A stretch of DNA of 64,000 nucleotides from Gnetum montanum (Eukaryota; Streptophyta; Gnetopsida; Gnetales; Gnetaceae): positions 617,737 through 681,736 of the forward strand of contig MNCI01005936.1 in assembly GCA_015680685.1 (NCBI GenBank). Reading direction: 5' to 3'. The notes under the pieces were generated by a model, which was not told the origin of the DNA, did no database searches, and saw only the letters and a list, made by a program, of their open reading frames with translations. Positions 22,260-33,930 of this stretch are shown piece by piece (the stretch's first letter is position 1; each line of letters starts with the position of its first letter). Both the position numbers and the translations under genes were made by a program.

Positions 22260-23209
22260 AAAAAGGCAATGAATAAAGTTATCATTTTTGTGTTTTTCTT
22301 ACATAAGTTTGTTTCTTAAAAGGAGCATTCAAACCTCATCATCATCAATGCATTTTGCAATCCATTTTACTAAGAGAGAAACACCCTAATTATAATAATT
22401 AATGAGGTCAAGTCCTCTATCTTTCTTGCTACTATTGCAAATATTCCAACCAACTCTAAACAAGCAGGTACTATGTTAATTAAAAGACAAAAGAAACCAG
22501 CAAATAATTCAATCAATTTTATCATAAGAACCTTTTGTAAAAGCCCAACAACTAAAGTAATAAAGATGAGTAGGTTGAAGCATTTTCTTAATAACTAAAA
22601 CTTGGTTAATAAGGATGAGCTTTTTTCTTTTCATTTATTAAGCTTTTTTTTTCAATCACATAGTTCTACAAAATATTAAAATTAGGCTTTAAAAAGGTAT
22701 TCCTAAAATTTTGAAAATAAAATATTTTTTTTCAAGATTTTCCAAGACTTCCAAGTAACCCACTCTTGGATATTACCATTATAATTAATAGTAGATTTTT
22801 TCCAATTGATATGAGAGTCAGATGCAGTATTCTTTCACTCTAGTTAATAAAATATTGATAGGTTGTATAAAATTATTATTCATAAAAAAAGAATCATTTG
22901 CAAAGTGCATGTTAAGCAGTTATGTACCTTTTGAACATCATAATGCAAATTATGTAAAGTAAGTCTAGTGCAATAATAAAAAGATAACAAGCTAGAGGAC
23001 AACCTTGATGAATTAACCACTAAGAAGAAAAGGAAGAACTCAATTCAAAATTTGTAGCAACTTAAGAATTAGCATTAGTAAGTAGGGTACCAACAAGATG
23101 AATAAAATAATCACCAAATCCTAATTTATAGAGATAAGAAATAATGAAATTCCATTCAATCTTATCATAAGCTTTAGCATAATCTAACTTAATAAAAGCA
23201 ATGTCCTAG
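22260..23209 (-). pseudogene. LINE reverse transcriptase remnant
   Basis: On the minus strand the segment from 23209 reads AFIKLDYAKAYDKIEWNF, then a GCPLACYLFIIALD block and, farther on, KKDRGLDLINYYN and LVKWIAK. These are the fingers/palm, 'RQGCPLSPYLF' and C-terminal motifs of plant L1-type LINEs. Many stops. The copy is cut at 23209 by the LTR of element G. It is the same family as the LINE at 48130-51560. Confidence 0.75.
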
Positions 23210-24064
23210 TGATGAATGATTGAGTAGACCCTATGTCTAATCATATGATACACAAGCATTGCAAGTGATTATATCAGAATTTACAAATTGAGATAGCTTA
23301 GGGTCAAGATATTTAATATTTAATCATAGGGAATTATCTTCCCACTCATACTAGTTATGGTTCTAAGCATATGGTTTAGTTCCAAGTGAAGCATATGATA
23401 ATGATGTTATTAGGCATTTTAACTAATAATTGTAAAATATAACAAATATAGAAATTAACTAATTAATCTAATGAGCATTATAGTAAATTCTAGTCTAGCC
23501 TAAGGGCCATGAATATTCATTCAAAATTTATTATACACATCCTAAACTCACATAGTTATTGCTAGGATTACCAAGTACTCACTACTAGGTGTACCAAGCA
23601 ATAGCTCTATGAGTATTACCAAATGATAATGTGTTTATGCTTAAAAGTAATCATACTCATTTTGTCATGTTATTGATATGCATTGGAATATAATCATTAT
23701 GCTAAGTATTTGGAAAGGTAAATTATAATGAGAGAAATGTCATGCTAAGTTAGAGTCTTGCAATGAAGAGAATTAATCTCGATCTTGTTAATATCATGAA
23801 CTGTGTTCAAGTATAGGCCACTTTAATAAGATTCCAAATAATTAACTTGGTTCACACTATAGGCACTTGCTAATTTCTAGTGAAATTGAAGAAAATAAAC
23901 TCTAAAAGTCTTCATAACTACTACATTAATGATGCATTGAACAAAGTAGGTAGCTATATTTATAGATATTTATTGTGACTATGACTTTGCAGCTTAGATA
24001 TCACATCATGGGCTCTGACATTGCATCTATGACATCAAATAGCTCATCAAAAGATTGTTCATCA
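23210..24064 (-). repeat. Element G 3' LTR
   Basis: 855 bp, starts TGATGAATGATTGAG and ends TTCATCA, followed on the element strand's upstream side by the usual purine tract and ggatgagtg block. Similar to the solo LTR at 49636-50503 and to element F's LTR, for example the shared tatggtttagt and gcatatgataat words. Confidence 0.75.
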
Positions 24065-24099
24065 TACCTCTATGATTGACTAAACACTCATCCTTAAAT

Positions 24100-26520
24100 T
24101 AAACAAAACTGTTACAAAATTTGTTGGAGTAACACTAATGGAGTAACTAACTTGATATCATAACAAAAACTTGAGTATTGCATTACAAAAGTTACTTTGA
24201 GTGGAGCTTTTACAAAATGAAAAATTTATTAAAAAAATATTAAATTTGGTAAAAATTTGCAAAAATACAAATTTTGTTGATGGTAGGTCTTCATGTGATT
24301 CAAGGTATTGGTAGCTTCTCCTTCCTCAGTAGCTTCTACACTTGATATGCCACTACTGTTACTATTTTCTTCATCCAAAAATATTCTAGTAACATCCTTA
24401 ATTTCTCCTCATTTGTTTGTAGGCCATTGATTATCCAAGCTAGGTTGGCCATGTTCACTATTGTAGGCACATCCTACAAACATAGAAATATTATGAACAT
24501 TTTATTTTCATAGATGAACTAAGTAGTAAATTTTGTTTGTTCAACTTCAAATGCCTTCACTTGTTTCTTTAGGGCCTAGTAATCTGACATTCTCTTGACC
24601 AAGTCCTCTACAATATCTCATTGGCCTATGAATTTTTCCATGAGAACTTGTAACTCTACAATAGTGATGTACAATTTCTTCTTGGCTTCATTATGGAGTT
24701 AATGCTCATGTCAATAGAGGGATAATATGGTGATGACTTGCTTGTTTAGGTTATTTTGGGATATGTCTGTTATGAACATTACAAGGTTTTCATACTACAA
24801 GTTGAAAATTCTATATATTGTATCATATTCTTAATTGCAGTTCCTTTATTTTGATCTCTTCCTAATTTATCACATTGATTCCATTAAGGATTGAATACTG
24901 GTTTGGATCAAGGAATTATTGGAGAGTAGTGTTGAGTTTAGCCTTAGCCAATCTAATTTCTTTCCCATTGATTTCTTTTTGAGTTCTAGCTTATCTTTGA
25001 AATGCTCTTTAAATATTTTTTACTTCCTTAGCTTGTTCTATCATGCCTTGATCTTAATTATTACTTTCTATTGGATGTCATGAACTTTGTTTCTAAAGAG
25101 ATTTCTATTCTCTCTGGCCAACATATCAATTTCTAGGTTTATCTTTATCAATTATTTATGGAGATGCTTAAGGTTTTTCTCCAATACTTTTTTTTTGTCT
25201 CCATCTTAAGCAGCCTTTGGTTTTCCATAGTAAGGCTTTTGTTCTTTTCTACCAACATAGAGATGTTTTTGTTCATTGCATGGACTTTGACATTTTCTAA
25301 TGATGCATCCCATGCTATCTTTTCTTTTTCCATCTCTACTTCTTGCTACTTAGTTTTCAATTGGGCAATGGCATCATCATTGAATTGGCTAAGTAGTTTA
25401 GAAGCCAAAAATTACATAGGATCTACCAAATGAGCATGGCGTTTTGTAACTTCATCTTTCAGTCTTTAATTCAACAACTCAACCTACCATAATTGGGCTT
25501 TAGATAACACCAACCTTTCCTTAGTAGTAATGAGCTCACACTACTCTATAGTGATATCTTCTAGAATGTCAAAGACATCTTGGATCATTTACTTAATTCA
25601 TAGTAGTCTATCTAATGCTTCCTTGTGTTGCTAAGTGATTGTGCTTCCTTCTCTTCTTTTTTTAATCCTTGCATATACTTAGACATCTTACACTATAGTG
25701 AAGTTAGGGATCAATGTTATAGGAATTTTAAAGACTTCTCTCATGTGATTAGTAATAACTTCTACAATAGCCTCTTGACCTTCTTGTGGCATCACCACAA
25801 TAGTTATACCATCACCAACTTCTAGTGTAACAAAGAAAGATGTAGCATTACCAGAGATTTCTAGGTACTCTTCTTGTGGTAATGTAATTGCTACATCTCC
25901 AATTGTAGGATTTATTTTGACAAAGAGATGTTGGCGTTTAGTACTAAATAGGTTAGACATATCTTCTTGTAATAATCATATAGTCTAAGATGCCTCCTAC
26001 AAATGCCTCATTGCAAGGTGATAAATATCAAGACTACCCATATGTGCCTATCTATTGGTGCTTGGTGCACTCATGCATACTTGTACACCTATGGTTCCTA
26101 TGGCGAGGATGGTGGTAACTAGGGTGGATCTTGTTGTTGTTGCAAAAAAGCCTATTATTGCTACTTTAATGTTGGATGGTGATGGAAGCTCTTTTTATTT
26201 AAGGTCACCTTCACCATCATAATTTTTTACCATGATGCTATTGTATATTTCTGTAGAATTTCATTGGTATAACAAATGATCCTTCTCCTTCAATGAATTT
26301 TTTTAATTAAGCAAGGAAAAGGAAGTGTCTTTCTCCCATGTTCATTTTTTTGAATCTTCTCTCTATCTCCACTAAAATAAGATAAGGTAGGTTAACTAGA
26401 AAACACCCACTAAGGACCATACCTACCCTAATAGAAAAGGATGTAATTTTGCTCAACCTTACTATTGGATTGATGTGGTATGTTGTAATTTTGAAATATA
26501 TCTTCTCTAATTGTGTGACA
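24100..26520 (-). pseudogene. Element G 3' ORF, broken
   Basis: Minus-strand coding remnant homologous to element A 13894-16605. The segment 25960-25688 reads YLEISGNATSFF and EVGDGITIVVMPQEGQE, matching A at about 15140-15290. The segment 25333-25148 (KNISMLVEKNKSLTMENQRL) is coiled-coil like. The N-terminal part is cut off at about 26520. Stops are frequent. Confidence 0.6.
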
Positions 26521-26969
26521 AATAATAAAAAATATAAAAATATATATAAATTTCCATAGCCATAGTTGCCCTATGCAACATACAACAACAAAAATAATAG
26601 ATGGTCTCTAGGCTATGATAGCCAAAAACAACTATAAAAATATGACAAAAATAACAAAGCATAACATGTCCAATAGTGGCCAAAAACTAAGCCATAAGAG
26701 GAGGAGGATCATCATTAACATTGTCCCTAACTTCATCACTATCAACACCATAGGCTTGTGAACAAAAAACAAATAGAACATATAACCATCAAACATGAAT
26801 TGATATTCGAATCAAAGTAAACATTTTCAATTGATGGAATTTTCATGAAAATGTGTTTTAGATTCCTTGGTTTGCACAAAATACTTAATAACCTCAAGCA
26901 AAATATCAGTCAACTACAATCTATGCTGTGACAATCACAACCTCAAATGTATCATTTTCAACAAATGAA
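26521..26969. other. AT-rich sequence without recognised gene
   Basis: AT-rich repeats at 26525-26560, then unassigned sequence leading into the COBRA-like pseudogene. Part of 26860-26969 may be a badly decayed 5' extension of that pseudogene. Confidence 0.3.
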
Positions 26970-27549
26970 CATGAATGAGCCATTCTATGCCAAACTTATT
27001 CTTGTAGTTGCCCAGACAATACAAAATCAACCTGCAAATAGGACATCCAAAGCTATTGCATGGTCCCAATTGAAGTACTTTTTTTTACCCAACCACTAAC
27101 TTGTGGGGATAACTATGACATCAATGTTAATTGGCATGTACTTTCTGACCATAGAAATGGATGGAGTGCAAGAATTACACTTTTCAACTAGGAATATTAC
27201 ATATTTTCCAACTGGTTTGTTGCTGTTGATATGGTAAAGGCCCTTTTTGGATATCAACAACTTTACTCATTCAATGGAACATTGATTAGAGATCAAGGTA
27301 ATGAAAGGTTGAATTACTTGACTGCAGAGCAAGATACAATGCCTAGGAAATAGCAATCAGTCGTGTTGTTTACTAAGAAATCAACTCCGGGTATCAAGGT
27401 TGTTGTTGGTGATGGCTTTCCAAGTAAATTATTTTTTTAACGGTGAGGAATGTTCTTTGCCTGATAGCTTTCCTGCTAGCAACATACATGCAATTTCTAG
27501 TCACCTCCTTATGCTATTTGTACCCTTTGTATTCGTTATTCTCTTTTAA
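26970..27549 (+). pseudogene. COBRA-like protein pseudogene (C-terminal part)
   Basis: COBRA-like proteins are GPI-anchored extracellular proteins that guide cellulose deposition. The + strand shows, in order: ANRTSKAIAWSQLKYFF (matching the family's 'NRT.KALAWA..'); after a frameshift, TCGDNYDINVNWHVLSDHR; GWSARITLFN; NWFVAVDMVKALFGYQQLYS; QSVVLFTKKSTPGIKVVVGD; GFPSKLFF; and after a second frameshift NGEECSLPD and a hydrophobic tail (LLMLFVPFVFVILF) ending at TAA 27547-27549, as expected for a GPI signal. TAG replaces expected Trp and Gln codons near 27190 and 27350. It resembles the COBL7-11 group. No introns are seen in this stretch, so it may be a retrocopy or a piece of a large exon. Confidence 0.8.
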
Positions 27550-27959
27550 TATTTCGACTAATGGGGATATTGGATTTTGTATTATATGCCAGTGAGAATT
27601 GTGAAACTTATTCTTTTATTCTTTTAAGAAGGCATGACGGGTTCTTATGGCTTATTTGAGAAATTATAATGAATCCAAATGGCATTAGATGATGATTAGA
27701 GAAAGCTATTTATAGCTATTGTCCATATTCGGCGGATGTGTTGGTGTCCCACTCCCACTCCCACTACACTATCCTGTCCTACCGTCCCAGTGCCTCTACT
27801 CATCCCTTCCCCTGGCTGACCACGGCTCTCTACATCTGCTGTGCCACCCTGAACCAAACGGCAATATCAGGGAACTCATTGGCTCTGGAGTGGACCTAGA
27901 AATATATTATTTAAAAATTGCTCACAAGTTGCCCAGAGGGCCCCACCAAAACCTTGACA
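27550..27959. other. No gene; GC-richer patch
   Basis: 27740-27900 is richer in C and G than the surroundings and has an uninterrupted 92-codon frame (27719-27997, +) with a CCCACTCCCACTCCCACTAC repeat. The translation resembles nothing known to me and is probably not a gene. Confidence 0.35.
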
Positions 27960-28390
27960 AAACCGTAAAGTTTCTAAGTGTCCAAAACCACCCTTAAACC
28001 CTCACAAGCCAGCATCCAAATCCCTCTCGTTGAAAAACCATGTACCAATGTGTGGGTCAATGTGTGAGGAGTAGGCCTAAAAACTTACCATCCCAAATCT
28101 CTCACATTGAAAAACCACCTACTACTGTATAAGCCAACATGTGGGACAAAATGGCAAAGTTTCTAAGTTCCTAAAACTACCTTTGAGCATCCACAAGTTG
28201 GCATCTCAAATCCCACATGTTAAAAAACCATGTACCAATGTGTGGGCCAACATGTGGAGAATGGAATTAAAATTTTGTTATACTAAACTTGACCATAAGT
28301 TGTCCACCAAGCCCCACTAAACCTCATAAAACTTACCAAAATTTCTAAGTTCTAAAAATCCACCCAAATAAGCTTACACATTAAGGGTTT
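27960..28390 (+). repeat. Imperfect tandem repeat, unit about 185 bp
   Basis: A unit beginning TTTCTAAGT, with AACCATGTACCAATGTGTGG inside, starts near 27968 and 28158, with a partial third at 28338. Divergence between units is high. It is noncoding. Confidence 0.55.
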
Positions 28391-28479
28391 AGTGTCTACA
28401 CGTTGGTAATATCAATTATTTTGACAACAAAAAACCATTAATCTGGCAGTTTACAACCACGAGATTTCTCTATTTTTAT

Positions 28480-28945
28480 AAAATTTCTTCTTATTTTAAT
28501 AATTTTTGCTAGCTTTTTTTCTTTTTTTACTTATTTTAACAATTTATAGCTTGTTTTCTCTAGATTTTCACTTATTTTAGCAATTTACAACTAATTTGCA
28601 CCAAATTTTTACTTATTTTAGCAACTTATAACTTATTTTCATTAGATTTTTGTTTATTTTAATCATAAAATAGCTATAGAACAAACAAATATTATTATTT
28701 TCAACCTTATTTTACCTTTTTTCACCTTAATCTACCTTATTTGGCTTTAATTTTACCTTGTTTTGATCATGTTTTAACCTTGTTTAGCCATATTTTGCCT
28801 CATTGCTGCCTTCTTTTACCTTTTCTTGGCCTATTACCTTGCTTCACCTTGTAGTGACCTTATTTTGGCCTTCTCTAGCCCTATTTTACTTTGTTTTGGC
28901 TTTATGTTGCCTTATTTTGCTCTATTATTATAGTATTTTGCATTC
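28480..28945. repeat. T-rich degenerate short repeats
   Basis: Series of ACTTATTTTAGCAATTTA-like units (28480-28680) followed by TTACCTTGTTTTG-like units (28700-28930). It looks like decayed satellite or low-complexity sequence. Confidence 0.55.
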
Positions 28946-30689
28946 TTTAACAATTTTATCATGCAAATACCACTTGATGTGCTTATGTTGACATGCAAGA
29001 TTAAGCTAGGAAGATGAAGAAGTAATTCGATTAGCCTTGGAGCCTAAGTGGACCCTTCCTGTGATGTTGATTCAACCAAGTTGAGCTCAAATGCTTAAAC
29101 TGAGAGCCTAGAAGCCTTTAAACCATGTAGCCTTAACACCCTGAAGTAGCTTGACTACTTGTAACCTTGAAAACCATAAACATCCCAAAGGGTTCCTTGG
29201 TCAAATTTCCCATTTTAAACCATGATGGCGAGAAGAAAATGCATGAAACCAAGTTCCTTGCTAGAACTTAAGCTTGTCCAAGACATCGTCAAATCCCTAC
29301 AAGGAAACATTGAAACCTTCACATGGCCATGATTACATCTAAGATTAACATGTTTAGTTTTAGCACTATTGACCTTTTTTTTTTGTAGGTTTGAATGAGA
29401 ATGTAACATTGATGAACCTTGCATCCTACAACAAATGAGCCTGCATGACCTCTCATCTCTCCTTTTTTTTGGCATCTCAAAAGACTATTAACTTTGTATA
29501 AATTTGTTAAACAAGACACTGATTTTTGATGTTTTGCGAATTGTAACCAATAGTGGCCTATATCTACTTACTGCCTCATGTGGCCTTATGCAATCTCTTC
29601 TAATCACATGTATTCTTTGATTTGTTTTCTTGTCCTCTTGGAATTGTGCTTGTAGGACAAGCTTAGAGCCATCATAGAGATCTAATTCATCACAGTGGTG
29701 AATCATCATGTGATCTTGATACATGAGATTTGGTTAGCTTGTTGAATTGTGCAAGAATGCTTGCCTTGGATGACTTACCTTACCCCTTTTGAGCCATATC
29801 CCCATAGCCAAACTACATGCCTCCTTACCTTGATAACAATAGAAATCTATGTTCAACATTCATGCACCATGGCCATGTGACAGCTCCTTTGACATGCTCT
29901 ACCATCAATTTCATTGAATATAACACATCTCATTTAATAAGAAAATGAAATAAAATTCAGCCTTGACAGGGAAACCTAATGAAGGTTCCATCCTTTTAAA
30001 AAATGGAAAAGCAAATTGCCAAGATATCCAAGAGGCTAGTGTAGCCTAAAGTGAAAAAAAATGGCTCCAAACAAACAAAGGGAGGAGCCTAGTGGCCAAA
30101 AAAGCCCACGGATGGAGTACTAGTTCCTCTAATACATTATCAAGTAACCAACAGTTTGAGCACGAAGCATGAAGACCTTTTCAACTAGTGCACATATCAT
30201 TGTCATACCATAGCCATGATGTCAACATTTGGAATTCCTTGTTAACCCATGTGACTATTCCAATAGCTGAATATAGCCCTTATCTCATCTCAAACTTTTG
30301 ACATTCCACTATAACCTTATTTCATCATTGTGAGCACTCCTTGGCATAATTCGATAGCTATAAAATCAAATGTGGAGAGGAAGCATCAATGATGAACTTG
30401 CAATGGTGATTTGTATTCTTTGTTAATGTTTCTTGGGTTAATCCTCCAAACATCACAAAGAGAAACCAATGAAACACCTCACAGAAAATTTATGTGACAA
30501 ATACGAAGCCTAAAGCCAAATTTACATTGTAATTTAATGGGAATTTAAAGGTAGAAATAATTTTCTTATTTTTCATCAAAAATCCTACCCTGTGGCCTTG
30601 TTATGAAAAAGTTTCAGAAAATTTTTGATATGTAAAATGAAATTTATAATCCACAAACTATAAATTTCATTTATGCCAACATGTAAAGG
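28946..30689. other. No gene recognised
   Basis: About 1.7 kb with only short frames on both strands. The frame 29724-29488 (minus, 78 codons) is uninterrupted but has no recognisable motif. It may be the interior of a nonautonomous DNA element given the flanking inverted repeats. Confidence 0.3.
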
Positions 30690-30960
30690 CTCAAAATGTT
30701 AAATACATTGCTAGATTTGGTAGTAAAAGCAAAAAATGTTGGTGGTTCACATTTTGGAATTTGGACCATGAAAATAGCCAGAATATGCCACCAAATTTGG
30801 TAGGAAAAGCTTTACATGTTGGAGGCCCACACATTGTAGTTTTGGATGGTGGAAAGTGTTATACACATTGGTATTTTAGGCCCAAAAGTCAAAAAATTTG
30901 CTATACCACATATTGCAGATTGACTATCGAAAGCATCAAAAATGTTGTAGGGAATGTCAA
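30690..30960. repeat. Imperfect repeats, partly inverted relative to 27960-28260
   Basis: ATTTGGTAG-AAAAGC recurs near 30712 and 30795 with GTTGG-GG--CACA after it. The reverse complement contains CAATGTGTGGGCC followed by AACATGT, as does 28228-28255. This gives an inverted relation across about 2.5 kb. Confidence 0.4.
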
Positions 30961-31015
30961 AACTTTACTAGAAATTAGCCAAAATCAAGTTAGTAAAGAA
31001 TCAATGAATGCATGG

Positions 31016-31874
31016 TGATGAGTGGCGAGGTACCCCTACGTCCAACCATATGAATCACATGCGATCCAATCAAATTCTATAGACTTTAATTACCAAGTAT
31101 GCTAGAGTTAAATAGTGAGTTTGTGTTGTCCATTCATTGTCTTCCCAGCCTCACTTGTGAAATGCAAGTGTATGGTTAAGTGTTACCAAGGCATAAGATT
31201 TTTATCATTTTATGTTTTATCAATTTGATTGCCTAAAAAAAATAATGAAGTGAGAGTAATTAAATGGTAAGTAAACTATTGTCTAATTTAACCTCACACA
31301 AGTAACTGTCCCCACTTCTCAGACACATCCTGAACTTCATGTAAACACTATTGGTTCTTAAACACTAACCATTTCTGAGCTACCAAGTGTCACACATATG
31401 TTCGAAGGGGTCATGCTTGCACATTTTAATTAGTTGCTTAATTAATCAAAATTAATTGCTGAATGAATAACATTAAATGTGAATGACATGAAATCCTAAT
31501 ATATAAATGCATAAAGAAAGAAAGTCTTAAGTGCTGCAAGGATGAGTCAAAGAGCTCATCTTTATTGCCAACACAATGGTGTGTTCAGGTACATCAATGC
31601 TTGAATAAAGATCCGATTACACTTAGACCTCCTACTACGAGTATTTGGAAAATATTCTAACTCTCAAATGAACAAACTACAAGAATTTCGCTACTTGACT
31701 TCAAAAACTACTACTGAATTTTGTGGCCAAGGGCTGTATTTATAGGCCCGGGAGTACCTTGCGATATCGCATGCCTGATATCGCATCTTGGGTCGCAATA
31801 TCGCTTACTTGATATCATGTACCTAATATCACAACCACCTCGATATCAAAGCTTATATGAATCATGATTCATCA
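31016..31874 (-). repeat. Element C 3' LTR
   Basis: TGATGAGTGGCGAGG...TTCATCA. On the minus strand, U3 (31874-31740) holds about six GATATC-type palindromes and is followed by CCTATAAATACAGC as TATA box (31748-31735). The purine tract ATGGGGGTA lies at 31875-31883. Confidence 0.88.
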
Positions 31875-33930
31875 TACCCCCATGACTGAATGAAAATTCG
31901 TCCTTAAGTATAGAATAAGAGGAACAAGTCCCTTATAAAATATATTAGGAGGTATGAAATGTTTGACTGACATGTAGAGTGACACAGAGGAAACAAACAA
32001 ATACAAAAGTGCCTGAGCATACATCATTACAATTGTGTACAAGGTTGGGTGTTTATGACAATAGGAAAGAACACCCTTGGATCCAAAGGACATCCAACCC
32101 CTCTTGGCAACAAAAGAATGAGGGAGAGGTAGAAGAGATCTAGCGGTCATGAACAATCTTCAGTGAGTGATATTGCTACATCATCCTTGGTGAAGATAGT
32201 CCCACTTCCAGTCCATGCTTTCCACTGTAATCACAATAAAATCAAGGATTAGTATATAAAGTGTAGCACATATTGGTTACATACCTTATCTTGTCAATGA
32301 TTTTATCTAGCTAAGTTGTGATTGTGGTAGATTGATTACTTGATAATGTTAGTGGAAAGACTGACAAATAGGTGAAGTAAGAGAAGTGGTCCATAAAATT
32401 TAGAAAAAGCTTAACATAAGGAATATTGAAAAGAGGGTATAGAAATTCACAACAATAAAAAGAAAGAATTCACTAAAAAGAGTTGTGAAGATGCACACAA
32501 TTGGATGGCATTGATGGGATAAATAAAAATAATTCAATTGTAAAAATTTCTAAGGTTAAAGAACTTAACCAAACCAAATGATATGCAAGTGGGTCCTCCC
32601 CAAAGTAGGCACATGCCTTTTATGCCCTTGCATAACTTTAAAAAAAAAGAGTCCGTGGGCACTGTGGATGATTAATGGTTACAGAAGGTTAAGTACAGAA
32701 ACCCAGAAGTAATTGAACAAGAAACCTGACACATCAAACCAGAACATCGAATCAAAACATGAAACCAATAGTGAGGTGAGGCATGAAAAGCATAGATGGA
32801 TGAGAGAGAGAATGGAATGGAGTTCCTAATTATGGTCACATGAAGTCCCTTGTGGAGTTTGTGATTAAATGACTCAGTAGGATCCATCCTCAGTCTAGAC
32901 CAAAACCAACCACTTTCAGTGACTTTGCATCGATATTGTAAGACTAGTCCATCCCTTGAGACATAAGAATGCTTCAAAAAACAACCACCATTCCAAATTA
33001 GAGAAGGGGGCTTAGTTAGAGGAGATAAGACAAGTCCCATAACTAGTGCTTGTAGCCCTTTTATTTGGTCTAAGGTGTGTGCTTTGAATTTTCATATTTA
33101 CTTATTTTTTATTTTTTTTATTTTTTTGGAAACCACACCATGCAAAGACCCATGCATTTTCACATTTATTTTGTCCAAGGGATGTGCTTTGAATCCTCAT
33201 CTCTCTTCTTCTTCTTCTTCTTCTTCTTTTTTGATGAGGACCACACCGTGCAAGGACTTATTCAATTTCCTATTGTGGAATGACACAAAATGGTGAGAAG
33301 TTCACAAGAACATCCTTGCACATAGGAAAATGGAAAAGCATGAAGAATACCGCATCCCTTTGAAGCTTTGATTCCTTCCCAATTTCAGACCTTTGATTCC
33401 TTGCACATTTGACCTTTGATTCCTTCCCAATTTCAGAAACTACACAAGTCACAAATTTATTAAGGTTGTATTAATGAAAAAGGAACTACATATTTCCAGA
33501 ACAAGGAAAACCATAGAGTGTGTGGATGGATGGATGATGTGGACTCACTGCTTGTTACATAAAAAGAAACCATGTCATAGTTGTTAGTGATGACATTCAA
33601 AGTTAGAAACCAAACATCAACAATCAAATCATAAATGATACAAACAACTATTGAGTAGCACATTACCATTGTACTTGGCACCTTATTAGCCAAAAGAGTA
33701 GAGAATTACACCCAACACAAGAAAATATAAAATAAATTAAAAGAGTATTCAAGAAATATTAAATATACTAACAATGGTGTAAAACAAAAACTTAGAAAAG
33801 ATTAATAACCTGTAAAATGAAAAGATGTAAAACAAAGAATATGAAAATAAAAAGTTGTAAAACCAAAAATGTGTAAAATAAAAAGGTCAAAAGACTGAGT
33901 CATGTAAAGTGTTAGTATGGATAGCCATCT
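31875..33930 (-). other. Element C noncoding module and 3' ORF remnant
   Basis: From the integrase end leftwards: two copies of the conserved motif (GCACGGTGTGGTCC at 33253-33240 and TGCATGGTGTGG at 33142-33131), a (CTT)n tract at 33205-33229, the GGGGAGGACCCACTT block (32604-32590), and an acceptor-like ATTGTGATTACAG (32237-32225) followed by only about 350 bases before the LTR. The frames 33040-32672 and 32156-31872 are open but have no homology I can recognise. Confidence 0.55.

Larger units (their letters stand above)
23210..26520 (-). mobile_element. Element G: 3' fragment of an Athila-like element
   Basis: A minus-strand fragment consisting of the 3' LTR (23210-24064), polypurine tract and most of the 3' ORF. 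Inserted in the LINE remnant to its left. The right side breaks off near 26520 in AT-rich sequence, before the start of the 3' ORF, so pol, gag and the 5' LTR are absent. Confidence 0.75.

Noticed and set aside
27719-27997. 92-codon frame in a GC-richer patch
   Set aside because: Low-complexity Pro/Leu/Ser translation, no homology recognised, no splice or promoter context.
29488-29724. 78-codon frame on the minus strand (DGSKLVLQAQF...)
   Set aside because: Looks somewhat protein-like but matches no family I know and is isolated in repetitive DNA.
30761-31018. 85-codon frame
   Set aside because: Falls in imperfect repeats and ends at the LTR edge; best explained by the repeat units.
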